Assembly (NCBI RefSeq): GCF_933775445.1
Contig: NC_065878.1
Location: 14,953,395-15,017,394 of the forward strand
From: Argentina anserina
Taxonomy: Eukaryota; Streptophyta; Magnoliopsida; Rosales; Rosaceae
Length of the DNA stretch: 64,000 nt
Direction: 5' to 3'
Shown piece by piece: positions 12,652 to 24,800 of the stretch. A program made the translations under genes and the position numbers. Under the pieces are notes generated by a model. The model ran no database searches, was not told the origin of the DNA, and was given only the letters and a program-made list of their open reading frames with translations. Position 1 is the stretch's first letter. Each line of letters begins with the position of its first letter.

Positions 12652-15397
12652 TGTAATAACCCGAATTTTTAGAAACTAAATGTCGAGTATTTTTTTAAGT
12701 GTTAAACTTGTGAAATTAATTCAAGACGACAATTGGAGGTTTGCGACATTTCAAAACAAAAACGGAAACGTTCTCGGATCGTTTAATTAGAAAACGTAAC
12801 GTTACCGCAACGTATAGATCGACTTTTATTCCGTCGCTCGGTTGCAAAAACTTCCTTCACGAAAGTCGTAGAGCTCATCGATACGAATTCGTGGACACGT
12901 CATGCGTTCGAATCGGACGTCGGATGCAAAAGTTATTAACGTCGGAAGTTCATTTCCGATTTTGGAAATAGTATAAAAGGAAGGAGAGGAGATTAAAAAT
13001 CAGATTTTTCTAAAAATCAGCTCGGGCACTGTTCACCCGACCCAAAAACCTTCTCCAGCCGATTTCTCCACCATCCGACGTCGCCTCGTGTCGTGCCACC
13101 TATCAAACTGACGGGCTCGACGAGCTCCATCTTTTGGGCTACGCCTTGCACTCCGGCGACAACCACACACGGTGTAGCAACCACCGGAAGTTACTGCTGT
13201 GGCGGCGCCGCCTCCTCCGGCCACCATGGCTCAAAATTCTTAGGGGGTTTTGCTTGTCTCAGTCCCAGCAACATTCCCACAAAAGGAATCGAGCCAAATC
13301 GAAGTGTAAGTACCCGAATCAAAATTTCAATTTCTACGGTTTGTGAATAGTGCCGATTTCATGTTCTTCGTTGTTTGGACTGTTTAGACTCGGATTTAGA
13401 CCTTGGTGTCAACTAGGAAGTTGTTGGAAATGTTGTTTAGGTTGTGGTGGTGAAATTTGGTGATGATTGGTGGCGGTCGGTGAACAGTAACGCCGAATGA
13501 ATAGTAAATGTGAATAGTAACTCCGCATGAATAGCGATCTGTAACAGTAACTGTGAATAGTGATCTGTAACCGTAAATGTGAACAGTGACATGGTAAAAC
13601 AGTAACTTTGAGCAGTGTTTTGGTAAAACAGTAACTGTGAACAGTGATTTAGTAAAAACAGTGATTAGTAAGCATGAACAGTGTTCCGTGAACAATGTTT
13701 TATGAACAACATTTAGCTGTGCTGAACTCGTCACCTGATATTTTAAATATCATTTTCTAAGCATTTATCGTGCTATTAGGTGACTGACGAAACGAGTGAG
13801 GAAATTACTTTCAGGGTCGTGGAAGTTGCACGCAGGAAAAAAGGTGAGTAAAATCTCACTTATTTACGAATCTACCATTGCGGTGATTCTAAGATTTTTG
13901 CAAGAGTTTTTAATATTGAATTACGACACGTATACAATATAGTGGATTACGTATATATCGTATAAATGGTAATAAGTACATATATATATAGTTTGCTATA
14001 TTATATACTATTATGAATTCATTGGAATTGGTCATTTCGAATGACGAGAATTAAATGTTGAGCATGTGATGTGATTTTTGTACAATATGAGGTGTGATTA
14101 TTGTACGTGGTTTTAACATGAGTTTGTTAAAATGTTTTGTCTTCGGACGAGTTTTGTCTTCGGACGAGTTTTTGTCTTCGGACGTGTTTATGAAATATAA
14201 CATGTATACGATATAATGGATTATATATATATTGTATAAATGGTAAATATGTACATATATATATAGTTTGCTATATAATATACTGTTATGATTTTATCGT
14301 GATTTATGTCATTTCGATGACGAGATTTAAATATCGAGCATGTGATTTTGATTTGTACAATATGATGTGAGATTATTGTACGTGATTTTAACATTGAGTT
14401 TGTTAAAATGTTGATTTGTCTTCGGACATGATTTTTGGTACAATATGATGTGAGATTATTGTACGTGATTTTAACATTGAGATGGTTAAAATGTTGATTT
14501 GTCTTCGGACATGATTTTTGGTACAATATGATGTGAGATTATTGTACGTGATTTTTAACATTGAGATTGTTAAAATGTTGATTTGTCTTCGGACGTGATT
14601 GGTACAATATGATGTGAGATTATTGTACGTGTTTGGCAAGTCGGAACCTAGCCTTTGGCCGGGCGAAAGTTACGATACAGTTAGAGCTCTAGTCTGTCTG
14701 CCATAGTACTGCATGTGAGGTAACGGGTGGTTATCTGCTCATGGGTACTCAGATTGTTTTGGATGTTGGGTAGCGGGTGGCTATCCAATATCGGCGGTGT
14801 ATTACGAGAGGGGTAACAGATGTGTACCAGCGTTCTTGGTACCCGGATTATAAATGCATTTGGGTAACCATAAGGGTTACTTAATTTCTCATGAGCGCTT
14901 CTTTTCATATTTCTTTGGGACAACCAGATGGGCCGTCCATTGACTCATGAGTGCATTTATATTTATTTGATTTGTGAATTTTCGTATATATATTAATATG
15001 CGAGTTATATTTTCATTTTACTCATACGAGCTGTAAAGCTTACCGGGTTTGTGTTTACAATACCGATGCACCAATTCGATGGTGTAGTGGATAACTCCAC
15101 AGGTGTGGATTAGCGGGAATTGACGGACCGCTCAGAAGACTTGAAGTTATTTATCTCCAGCTTGTGTGTGGATTTTGTGTGAGTATCTTGTGAGTTTGTT
15201 GTGAGGATTACGCAATTCCATTTGTTATAATATTGAATTATAATTTGGATTGTAATAATCGGTTTAACTGAGTTGTATTTTGAACTCAGAGATGATCCGC
15301 TGTGGCATTTTAAATGATTTCGATTCGTTGAAATTGTTTGGTGTTTAACGACTTTGAAATTTTGAGTTTTTAAGCTTGAAATTTTGGGGTCGTTACA
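12652..15397 (+). repeat. 3' LTR of the Gypsy element
   Basis: The LTR is 2746 bp and nearly identical to the 5' LTR, with about 35 substitutions and a 2-bp change in a TA repeat by manual comparison. It has the same minisatellite, the same 18-bp triplet (about 14139-14185) and the same 83/84-bp array. It is followed by CCAAC, then the right half of the interrupted MITE. Confidence 0.93.
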
Positions 15398-16144
15398 CCA
15401 ACACCTCCCACCATAAGCCATCTCCCACTTCCCGAAATGTTTTTTTCTCTTATGTGAACAGTCGAAGGCCATAAATAGCATACCATTTGGTAAGGTAAAT
15501 GAGATTCTTATTTTATTATTTTGTCATTTTCTTCCTAATTTATCCTCCTTACATTTTTAATATTCATATTATATCCCTTTTAGTTTTAGTTACATTTTAA
15601 TTTTCTCCATAAACATCGTGTTTATATTTTTTTTTTACAAATAACGACTATACCATCACGAACCTCAGAATGAGCTATTTCATATGAGCCTAATATTAAA
15701 TATGATTAGGGCTAAATTATTTTAATGCATAATAATTACTATGATTTATTACGATAATTAAAGGTTTGTTTAAAATCTTGAAGATGACATCCAAACTCGG
15801 AAAAAGTAACATGCACATTGATGCATAAAAGTAAAATAACTAAATAATGTATAAATATTAAGAGAAGTCACTAATCACCGAATTCAGTACTCTAGATGAT
15901 CATCGTCACCTCTTACATAAATAATAGCCGTTGCAAACCCAAAACTCTATGTATACCTTACCATTTATACCTTATGGTGGGGACTCATAAACCAAAGGTA
16001 TACAGATACTAAGGAATATGCCAAAATGGTAAGCCATATATCTCTTATACCTTACCAATTTTGCCTTATGGTGAGAGATGCTCTAACAGCATAACCGTAC
16101 GGGCCAGTGGGCTTAAAACATACAATAAATTCAGTTATATGGAC

Positions 16145-16975
16145 CACTGGCGGATCCTCTAGGGGATGCCAACCAATCACAAAAAAAAACTAGTTGTATG
16201 TATATATTTATATTTATATTTTAAGTTGAAGCGTCTCCTACATCCACCCACATCCAACCCTTTCACATACAGAGAATAACAATGAACTAAATTGTATTAT
16301 CTCTTCTTCTCAACTGCCCAACCCCAAAAACTAAATCCCTATTTCTTAAAATCAAATCTCTAAATTAGACTGACTTATTCCACTTGGGGCCTTGTGACTA
16401 AGCTACATGCTCCACCAGAAACACCATCGTCATTCGTCTCAGCATGCTCCCTAGATCGAATTAGGGATTTGGGGAATATGTTTTTGTTCGGCAGTCTTAG
16501 GTGAATGAGGTGATGAAATTGAGATTTAGGTTTAGTTTTACTTCGTTTAATTGTTTTGATTCTTCTTATTATGAGTTTGAGTTAAGTTGATTACTTGATT
16601 TTTGTTTGCTACTTTCATTTTTTTTCTTTTTCTTTTTGCTGTTGGAGATTTTAATCCATTATGGTTATGTACTTCTATTGATTTTTAATGTGGAGAGAAG
16701 ACTGGAAGAGTCAAGGGGATGAACAGAGAAGAAGAAAGTTTTTATTTAGTCTAATTATATTTAAACTATCAACTAGAAATGCACGTGTTTTTAAATAATT
16801 ATCGACTCATAAAGTTAAATTTTGTTAGTTTAACATATTTTATTAGATGCATTTGAGTGGTTTCAATTATCCCCTACTAGGTATATTCATTTTAGTTTCA
16901 ATTAATAAAATTTTCTCATTAAATCAAAATTCTCACTATTTTCTTCTTTTTTGGTTTACCAACCGGACGCCATTG
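16145..16975 (-). mobile_element. hAT-like non-autonomous element, copy 2
   Basis: This 831-bp element starts CACTGGCGGATCC and ends GGACGCCATTG. It is flanked by exact 8-bp duplications ATATGGAC (16137-16144 and 16976-16983). It is inverted relative to copy 1 at 4271-5661 and lacks that copy's nested insert. Ends resemble those of the MITE at 33304-33829 (CAGTGGCGGATC). No transposase is encoded, so it would have moved only with help from another element. Confidence 0.85.
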
Positions 16976-17007
16976 ATATGGACTGAGCCGTTACAAGTTG
17001 TCTCTTA

Positions 17008-17696
17008 TGGTAAATTCCTCCTATGGTACCTGATGTTTGACTACTTGGACAATTTGGTACCTAATGTATGAAAGCGGACAATTTGGTACTCAAAGTTCTC
17101 AAATTTAGGCTATTTTGGTACTTATGTCAATTTTGACCGTATTTTCAGGGTTATTTCCGTCATCTTATCTCAACTTTACTTCATTTTTTTATAATACCTC
17201 CAAATTGCCTCTAAGTTATCTCTAAAAATTTGATAACTCATCCACTTAGTATCTGTGATGATTTACGTATATAAGTTTTCATAATGTAGCTATCAATCTA
17301 AATTAATTTTAATTATAAATAATTAAAAAAAATTGATAAAAATTACAATTGCATAAAAGCAATTTATTTCCTTTGCAGAAAATAATTATGATACAATAAG
17401 TATATTAAGAAAAAAATTATTTTTGATATATGCGAAGTAGATGCTAAGTGAAGTAGATATATCAATTTAATTATCTCCAAAGAGAGACAATTATAGGAAG
17501 AAATGAAGAAAAATGTGAATTTAATGAATTTAGATCTAGAATGACGGAAATAACCCTGAAAATATGGTCAAAATTAATAGAAGTACCAAAATGGCCTAAA
17601 TTTGAGAACTTTAGGTACCAAATTGTCCGCTTTCATACATCAGGTACCAAATTGTCTAAGTAGCCAAACATCAGGTACCATAGGAGAAATTTACCC
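17008..17696. mobile_element. Long-TIR MITE, probably Mutator-like (MULE)
   Basis: About 170 bp at each end are inverted repeats: the start GGTAAATTCCTCCTATGG faces the end ATAGGAGAAATTTACC, and repeated GGTACC-AATTTGG words fill both arms. An exact 10-bp duplication TTGTCTCTTA flanks it (16998-17007 and 17697-17706). Long inverted repeats with 9 to 11-bp duplications are typical of Mutator-like elements. The AT-rich centre encodes nothing. Confidence 0.85.
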
Positions 17697-17706
17697 TTGT
17701 CTCTTA

Positions 17707-18794
17707 CTCTACTATATATCAATAGATAAACAATGTGATAGTTTTGAAAAGTCCTCTGTACTTACCAAAAGCTTGCGTCAAGCATGGGACTTGTTCGGGT
17801 CAAAAACTCAAAATCCAAAAAAATCTTTTGGGCAAGAGACTGCTATGCCCGTTTACTAATCTTGGACCAACTAATCTAAGCAACCCTAAATTGTAGTCTT
17901 CAAAGTTGAATATATCTAATTCCAGAATCCATTACCCTCCGAAGAAATAAAAGACTCGAGGTTTGTAAGAAACACAACCATTACATTTTAGGCCTGCCTA
18001 AAGAAACTTCAAACCTGGTCGGCAGAGCATATAAGATGGTATACCAAAGCATGTGTATCACATGAGTAATTGCGTCATTACTGGCATCATTAGACAGCAT
18101 ACAAACATCAAAAATGCTGAAATGTTATGATTCATGAATTCAAAAAGACATTAAAAACAATATTCATCAAGCATCAGTCATGAAGCTAGAAGGTTCAGCA
18201 TTCAATATCCTTTCAGGGAGACGCGGGGTTTATGACAGGAAAAATCAATTTGCATTGGCTGCTGATTAATTAATGTACAAAGCACCCTTTTCTGCTGTAC
18301 TGCCAAACTTTATCAGTAACTCCACGAACTAGAAGAATGCAAGGCAAAGTCCATTTACAACAGAACAATACCATTTGCAATAATTCCAGAAATTTCGTTT
18401 GCCATAATTAGTTTCAATACGAAGCAATAATACCAGATCCAAAGAAGGATCCATGATAAATGGCTTTCTAAAATCTTGTATACAGGATCAGTTTAGGTCA
18501 AGTACTATTAAGGGAGCCTAATATGAAACATGATTTTCTTTCTACTTAGTCAGAGTTTAAGAAGACAAAGGGTAAATGATTAAATCAGAACTAGCAGAAC
18601 TCAAAGTCCAGAAGCAGGAAGTACAGATAATGCCATCAGCTTCTTCCATTTGATAGTCTCTTAGCATATATTGGATGGAGCATAACAAGTGAACTTATGT
18701 ATTCTCTTCTTGGCTCTAATAAATCATAGAAACTAAAGCATTCCAACCTTGCAGAATGCAGATATACAGTACACGCATCTCTTAATCAGTTTAA
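17707..18794. other. Intergenic DNA and probable 3' UTR of the TRAIP-like gene
   Basis: There is no coding signal on either strand. The part nearest 18795 is likely the 3' untranslated region of the minus-strand TRAIP-like gene. No defined polyadenylation site was assigned. Confidence 0.5.
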
Positions 18795-21700
18795 TTATTT
18801 ACCAGATCTTCCGAAGAAGTGTTCCATTTGCAAGCACCCTTGGGACTGCAAACTATTTGTCTTAGCTCCATACTTGCACCTCTTTGGTCCCCGTGAAGTC
18901 GACTTACTATCCTACAATAATGAAAAGAATGCTTACAAGCTTAGCACTTGAAATTGGTAAAAGATATACCACAATCACATTAAAATTTCATTACTAGCAC
19001 ATTCTACTGCTTGCACGGAACTATGGGCAAAAACAATCAAATGACTTACAAGAAAGAAACTTTTATTATAATAACAAAAAAAAAAAGATTATATGTAGTT
19101 AGCTACTATCAATCTGATGATCCAACGATGGACAGAAAAAAAAACAAATAACAGTAGATGAACATACCAACGTTGATTGATTATGAGGTCTGAGAACTTT
19201 GATTCTTCCACCTCTTCCATCAGTTCCAACAGCAATCAAATGACTGTTATCTTTCGTTGAGTCTAGTCTTGTTATAGATCCATTATTTACACTCTGCTTG
19301 CACCATTTTCCCAACCTGTTTGCTCCATCAACTCCAATCAAGCCACCAGAAGGGCCTCCATCCCCTGCATTTTAAGAGGAAATCAAAATCAAAGTTAAGA
19401 GTTTATCTGGGAATAATGTTCAGGTAAGATAACTCATCAGTGGAGGAATTGACCAAATCAAACGAAATATGCCTCAATGACATACCTGGTCTAGGAAGCA
19501 CTTGTGTGATGGGAGAATCCTTAATAATGTTAAGCACAGGGCGTACTTCTTCTAAATCATCAAGAATTACAACATCAGCAGTGGGAGCCTCGGCAATATG
19601 AGTCATCTTATCAGTTACTGAGCCGAAAGGTTTGTCTGGTTTCCTTAGCCTAAGGACTGAAGTTCCATTGGTTGTCTCAGAAGCTACCCCTGATCTTAAC
19701 ATGCTAGACTTCTGGCTAGTACTAGGCTCACAGAGTGGGTCTTTCACTTCGGTATTTGAAAGTCCATGTCTAGTTGTAGAGAATTTTGAAGCAACATCAT
19801 CAATTAAATAGAATGGATCTCTTTCTTCATCATGACCACTGGTACTTGTACCATTTTTAGTAGAATTTGAATCTATCGGGCTAATGAAATTGAAGTGTAC
19901 TGTCTGGCACAGTGGATCATTTCGCATGCTTCCCATCCTACCCAGTTTATGCTTTGGAGTAAACTGTCTGCTTTGATCTTCTGATGGATTGTTGACAGAC
20001 ACAGAACCAAATTTACAACTAATATTATTCTGAATAATCCTTTCCCCTTCAGGTTCCCTTGAACCTTTTAATGCCCTCAGAACTTCATTGTCCTTGACTT
20101 CTGTGGCACTCTCCAATTCTTGTACCCTTGTCTAATAAATGGCACAAAATCACTAATCAGGATGCACTCATAAAAATGAGATTTAATTTAGACATCTCAT
20201 TAAAAAAACCTCACCTTTAATGTATTCATCTTTTCTTTTAACTTCTCTAGTTCTTCATTAGAATGAGCCTTCTCCTGTGCAAGATCTCTGTGCTTTTTCA
20301 TCAATTCATTGTATCTAGCCGTCATCTTTTTGGCATGGACCTGGTAAACCCTATGACAAGTATGTGTACACAGAAACCAACATTAAACTTGAGAAAATAA
20401 TAAAGGCATACAAGGGTAAAATGAATAGGCAATGACTGCTCGAGTTATAAATTAGATAGAAGAGCTCAAACAAAAGTAAATCAGGTCGTTTAATGCTCAC
20501 ACACAAAAGTAATATTTCCATACTAGGTTTCAAGGTAAAATGGCGAACCTTTCACACGACAACAGGGACCGCTTTAGGCTATCTATCGACTCTTTGTTGT
20601 TCACCCCATTACCAAAAGCTGCATAGTTTAGGACTTCCTCTTCTTTCAGATCAAAGTCAGATACCCTACAGTTAAAACCATGTAGTTATATCAGTAGTAG
20701 AAAAGAAACAGACAAACTGTTAAGGCTTGGGTGGGACTTCAGGTAAGTGTTACATTCAAATTAATTTCAGTATCCTCAACAGAAATAACTAATAATGCAA
20801 AAGAACTCACAATTTGAATGCAGCAAGCTCCTTGGCCAACTTCATATTCTTTTCTTGCAGCCTCACGCATTCCATAGTTACTTTATCAAGCTCCTATGAT
20901 AAGTTCAAAGCCTTATAACTTGATCCACAGTATATGGTGAACACAAGCAAAGCACCACAGTTGATAATTTACCCCAGATTTCACATGAAGCATCCGTTCC
21001 AGGGGTACTTGTTGCTTCAAGGCTTCATTCTTTGATGCAACTGCATCATTTTTTAATGCTACTTCTTTCTTTGCCTGCTCCTTGCATAAACAAAGCTGGA
21101 AAAGAAAAAAAGAAAAAAGAGATTGGCCATGTAAGTAAGAACTACATGAAGAAAAAGCAAACGGTTCACTTTCAACAAATAAATCACCAAGGATCCAGTC
21201 ATCCAGAGTTACAATATTCCATCACTGCCCACCAGAAACCATTTATTATTCTAATTATTTAACGAAATTTAAAATGTCAGCTCATATTAAAGTTTCCTCT
21301 TTCTTAAACAGAAAATATTCAAGAAACCACAATCTCAACCCTTTTATGTCTTCCAATTTTCCCAACATTACATTTTAAAGCTACCCTTTCATCGCAGGAA
21401 ATAAAACTTTCTCAGAATTATGTTTCATAAGAACTAAACTCCTTAATCTCAAGCTATCCATTTAATCACTCACTAGTCACTGGCACCAAAATTCCGAATC
21501 ACCCCCAAAACTCCAAAGCAAATCGTAACCGTCCTGCTTCATTTCTCATCTCCAAATTCCACAAATCAAGAGACACAAACAAAACCCCCCAAATTGTATG
21601 TCTCAAAACCAACCACAATTAGACCCCAATACCTCCTCAGTCAGCTCCTTGAGACTCTGCCCCTGGCGGTCCAATGCCGAATTAAGCACAACCGTCTTGG

Positions 21701-22118
21701 ACTCCAGCCTCTGCACCTCCTGCCGCAGCGCCTCGCTGTCCTCCCCACAGTCAACGACAACAACCGCTCTCTGCGTGCAGCCGGGATCCACCGACTGGAA
21801 GTAAAGCCGGCCGGCATCGGTAGCCTTGCAGCTCTGCTTGCACACCGGGCAGGTGCACTTGTTGTTGGACGAGTACTCGAACCACTGCTGCAAACTAGGG
21901 TTTTTATAAAGAGAAACAACAGAAAATGGGGGGAGTCAGCGAGTGAATAAAGAAAATGAAGCGGAAGGGAGAGGATTGGTGGTGTTATAGGGAGGTGGAT
22001 TGGAGCACCAGAGCTCGTGGAAGACATGGCCGCAGAGGGAGATGGATTGGAGATCCTCGGCGACGGGGCGGAGGTCTTCGTAGCAGATGGAGCAGATGGT
22101 CTTTGCGGAGGCGGTCAT
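18795..22118 (-). CDS. TRAIP: TRAIP-like RING-H2 E3 ubiquitin ligase
   Basis: Nine coding exons: 22118-22009, 21894-21633, 21095-20973, 20893-20811, 20665-20549, 20350-20215, 20131-19486, 19364-19168 and 18911-18795. Together they are 1791 nt, encoding 596 aa in one frame with GT-AG introns. The N-terminus is a RING-H2 finger with C9, C12, C29, H31, H34, C37, C52 and C55; the CPVC closes the domain. Exons 2-6 encode a charged, Glu/Lys-rich coiled coil; exon 7 is a long Ser/Asp-rich linker. The C-terminus ends MEHFFGRSGK, a degenerate PIP-like segment. This layout matches TRAF-interacting protein (TRAIP), a nuclear ligase acting on stalled replication forks in animals; the role here is inferred from homology. 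The start was chosen because it directly precedes the RING. Confidence 0.88.
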
Positions 22119-23070
22119 CGTCTACTGCTCCGCCATTAGGGTGGGCTTTCTCGATTTTCGGGATTTGTTTTTGGGTCGAACTTGAGCGGGAAGAGAAGAT
22201 GGAGGAGAGGGAAAAATAACTGACCTCTCTTTTCGTCGCACGTGCTTTGCTGTGAAAATAGAGAGAATAGACACGACTGCATCCAGAGTGTGCGAGTTCA
22301 ACTCACGCCAGACTTCCTTCCGCTCCCCCAGGTCGGGTGGAAGGCTGGCCAAAGTGAAAGCAACCACACCAGAAAGCTGATATGTCTCTAATTTTTAACA
22401 AGGCTAGCTAGCTTGATAGCCAAATTAGCTTCCCAAAACAATATATGATATACTAGAGATGAGCATTTCCCCCAAATACAATCAACAACTCGGTCTCTTA
22501 GAGACGCCTTCAACCCAATGAAGTGATGGCAGAGAAGCTATCCTCATTCAGCCACTAGCATGGCCATGTATGAAGTTACTTATTTGGTCCATTCTTTGGC
22601 TTATCTTAATAGATTTCACAAGCACCAAATAGAATTGGGAAGCACCAAAGCCGTTCACAGTGACTTGCAACTTGTGATTTCAAAATTTAAAAAAAGCTAT
22701 ATGAACTGCAAGCAAGAAACACAACTTCGTGCAACAAATTCATCATTTGTACAGTATAATTTACATGGGGGAAGAACCATCAAATGAAATATGCAGCCCT
22801 AGCAAATAAATTAAAGATCTAAAAACTAGGCTTTTTAGGTCCTCCTAGTGTACCTTCAAAATATAAACACACTCGACAAAATGAAATGAAATGAAAAACA
22901 ATGTGTATATCAGTGATCTGTCCAAAGGATCTGGGTTACTCCAATTTTAACCGGTTCTCCAGCTTAATGTTCGTGCCTCCACATAAATTCGGAACATCCA
23001 TTCCCTCGTCCCAGGAGCACCTTGATGCCAAACAAAATTTGGAAGTCTTAGTGAACATACAGCTTCTGCA
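22119..23070. other. Intergenic: TRAIP promoter and SEC10 3' flank
   Basis: The GC-richer stretch 22119-22370 is the presumed 5' leader and promoter of the TRAIP-like gene; it includes a CACGTG-type G-box (rc of about 22238-22245). The rest up to 23070 is the 3' flank of SEC10. No further coding signal was recognised. Confidence 0.5.
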
Positions 23071-24750
23071 TTAACTTGCGCTTGCCCACAAGGAACTAAG
23101 TCTGGAAGCAAGTTTTGCACTCTTGTAGTCATCTCTGAGCTCAATAAACCTGATTTTGCATCCGAACCAAAATTGTACAACAAATGAGATAACCTTCTAT
23201 AAGAATTTGCTACCAAAAGAAATGTAGCTTTACAATTAATCAACGGTCTTGTCTTCAGGAGGTTTTGAATAAAGACAAATCTGGAATTTGGAAAATTGTT
23301 CACCCACTGGAAATTATTCATAGTTTTTAACGGGAAGTTAAAGTGAGCTTCATTTGTGTTTTTAAGAGTAGAAGCCTCACCTCTGTGCATCTTTCCGTAT
23401 GCTAGGGGTACCCTCAAACAAAGTTGAGAGACTCTCGGGAGCAACAATAAAGACATTGGCCATTCTGCAGATTAACGCTCATCCTTACATTCATATTCAA
23501 AAACCCAAATGGGTGAAACTGGAAATATAGCCATTTCAAGGAAACTTACATGCCAAGCAATTCAAATTTTTCATCAACAGAAGGAGCATTGAAACTGCGC
23601 ACGAATTCTCCATATTCAGTTATGTCACGCTTCAGGCGTAGTCCTCCACTGAAAAAGGGAAATAGATGGAACTTGTGAGTTGACGTGAACATCTGTATAG
23701 ACTAACTAGTTTTGGCAGGCCATGAATCATGAGAAAGTACAATTACCTGGGATTGAAAGTGAACCTCTGCCAGTGTGTTAGCAGCCCTTTATGCAAACGA
23801 TTTCCCTGGTAAACAGCCAACATAATTTAAGTTTAAACGCAATGGTGCATTCAAAAACATCGATCTTCATTGAAATTGCCTTAACACCTACTCAGCCCAT
23901 ATATATATCAAGTTAGGGTCTCATTGAATGCAGCAGAAGTGTGATTAAAATGAAATCTCACTATGTCTTATATCTTTATTCACCTAACACTGCTGCAGAT
24001 AGTTCTTAAGACCTTGAATTGTACAAGCATTATTTTTGTCTGCTTAAAGTGTGTAAGAATCTATCATTAAACCAAAAGCCAAGTTAATGCATTCAGTGTT
24101 TTATTCATGACCCTGCAATTAGATATGCAAACAAGCAATTGGACAGTGAGTCAATGCAGTTGCATGTTATTTAACAAAAATCAATATAACTGTCTAGTTG
24201 TAACTAAGAGACTGCAACATAAAAAAGAATCAGGAGAGGAAGCAAATACTTACTAATTCAGTCAAAAATGCTTGCTTGTTGAGACCCTCGAGTGCTGAGA
24301 ATGCAGATTCTAGTATACGGGAAAGATAAGCCACAACTCTAGCCAAGAGAAAAGAAACACATTATCAACAGTGATCATTATATAGATAGTGTAACATACA
24401 AAAATATTAGAAAAGGAAAGAAAAGGCAAGCTAGCTCATTTAAAGGCCTCTGCCACAAAACGAGAATAATGATCCTGAAATGTAAACCTAATTCAGTTCA
24501 ATTGGCATCAACAAAGAAACAAGTTCGATTATTTTGTTCAAATAGACCCCAATATGGAAGCAATTATAAGTCCAGTGAGTTACAGTAGGCTGATCATCAA
24601 TTACTGCAAAAATGGTACTAGGTATATCACATGAAGATTATTCAATAGTTTGAGAAAAAAGAATTTCAAAAACATCAGACAGACACTCAATGCAGGTATC
24701 AAATTTGTGGAGCTTAATCCCAGGTTTTCAGTCATGTCAAGCTCTATCTC

Positions 24751-24800
<50 letters not shown>

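Larger units (their letters stand above)
6323..15397 (+). mobile_element. Ty3/Gypsy LTR retrotransposon, Del/Tekay-like, internally degenerate
   Basis: This is a complete LTR-to-LTR element: LTRs at 6323-9070 and 12652-15397, both starting TG and ending CA. The 5-bp duplication CCAAC is present at 6318-6322 and 15398-15402. A primer site matching initiator-Met tRNA (TGGTATCAGAGC) begins just after the 5' LTR, and a polypurine tract AAGGGGGTAGAA precedes the 3' LTR. The internal region is only about 3.6 kb and keeps just the integrase C-terminus with a chromodomain-like tail. By eye the LTRs differ at about 35 positions (roughly 1.3%), so insertion was recent relative to the decay of the coding region. 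Confidence 0.93.
6277..16083. mobile_element. Tourist/PIF-Harbinger-like MITE split by the Gypsy element
   Basis: The left piece (6277-6322) starts GACCATCTCCTACCATAA. The right piece (15403-16083) ends with CTTATGGTGAGAGATGCTC, so the termini are inverted repeats, and TAA flanks both outer ends (6274-6276 and 16084-16086). Three-bp TAA/TTA duplications and a GAGCATCTC-type start are typical of Tourist-like MITEs. Without the Gypsy insertion and one copy of its CCAAC duplication the MITE is about 727 bp. It has no open reading frame of note. Confidence 0.7.

Noticed and set aside
4271..16975. The two inverted hAT copies as ends of one large composite transposon
   Set aside because: Their target duplications differ (AATATGAT/AATATGTT and ATATGGAC on both sides of copy 2), so each copy moved separately.
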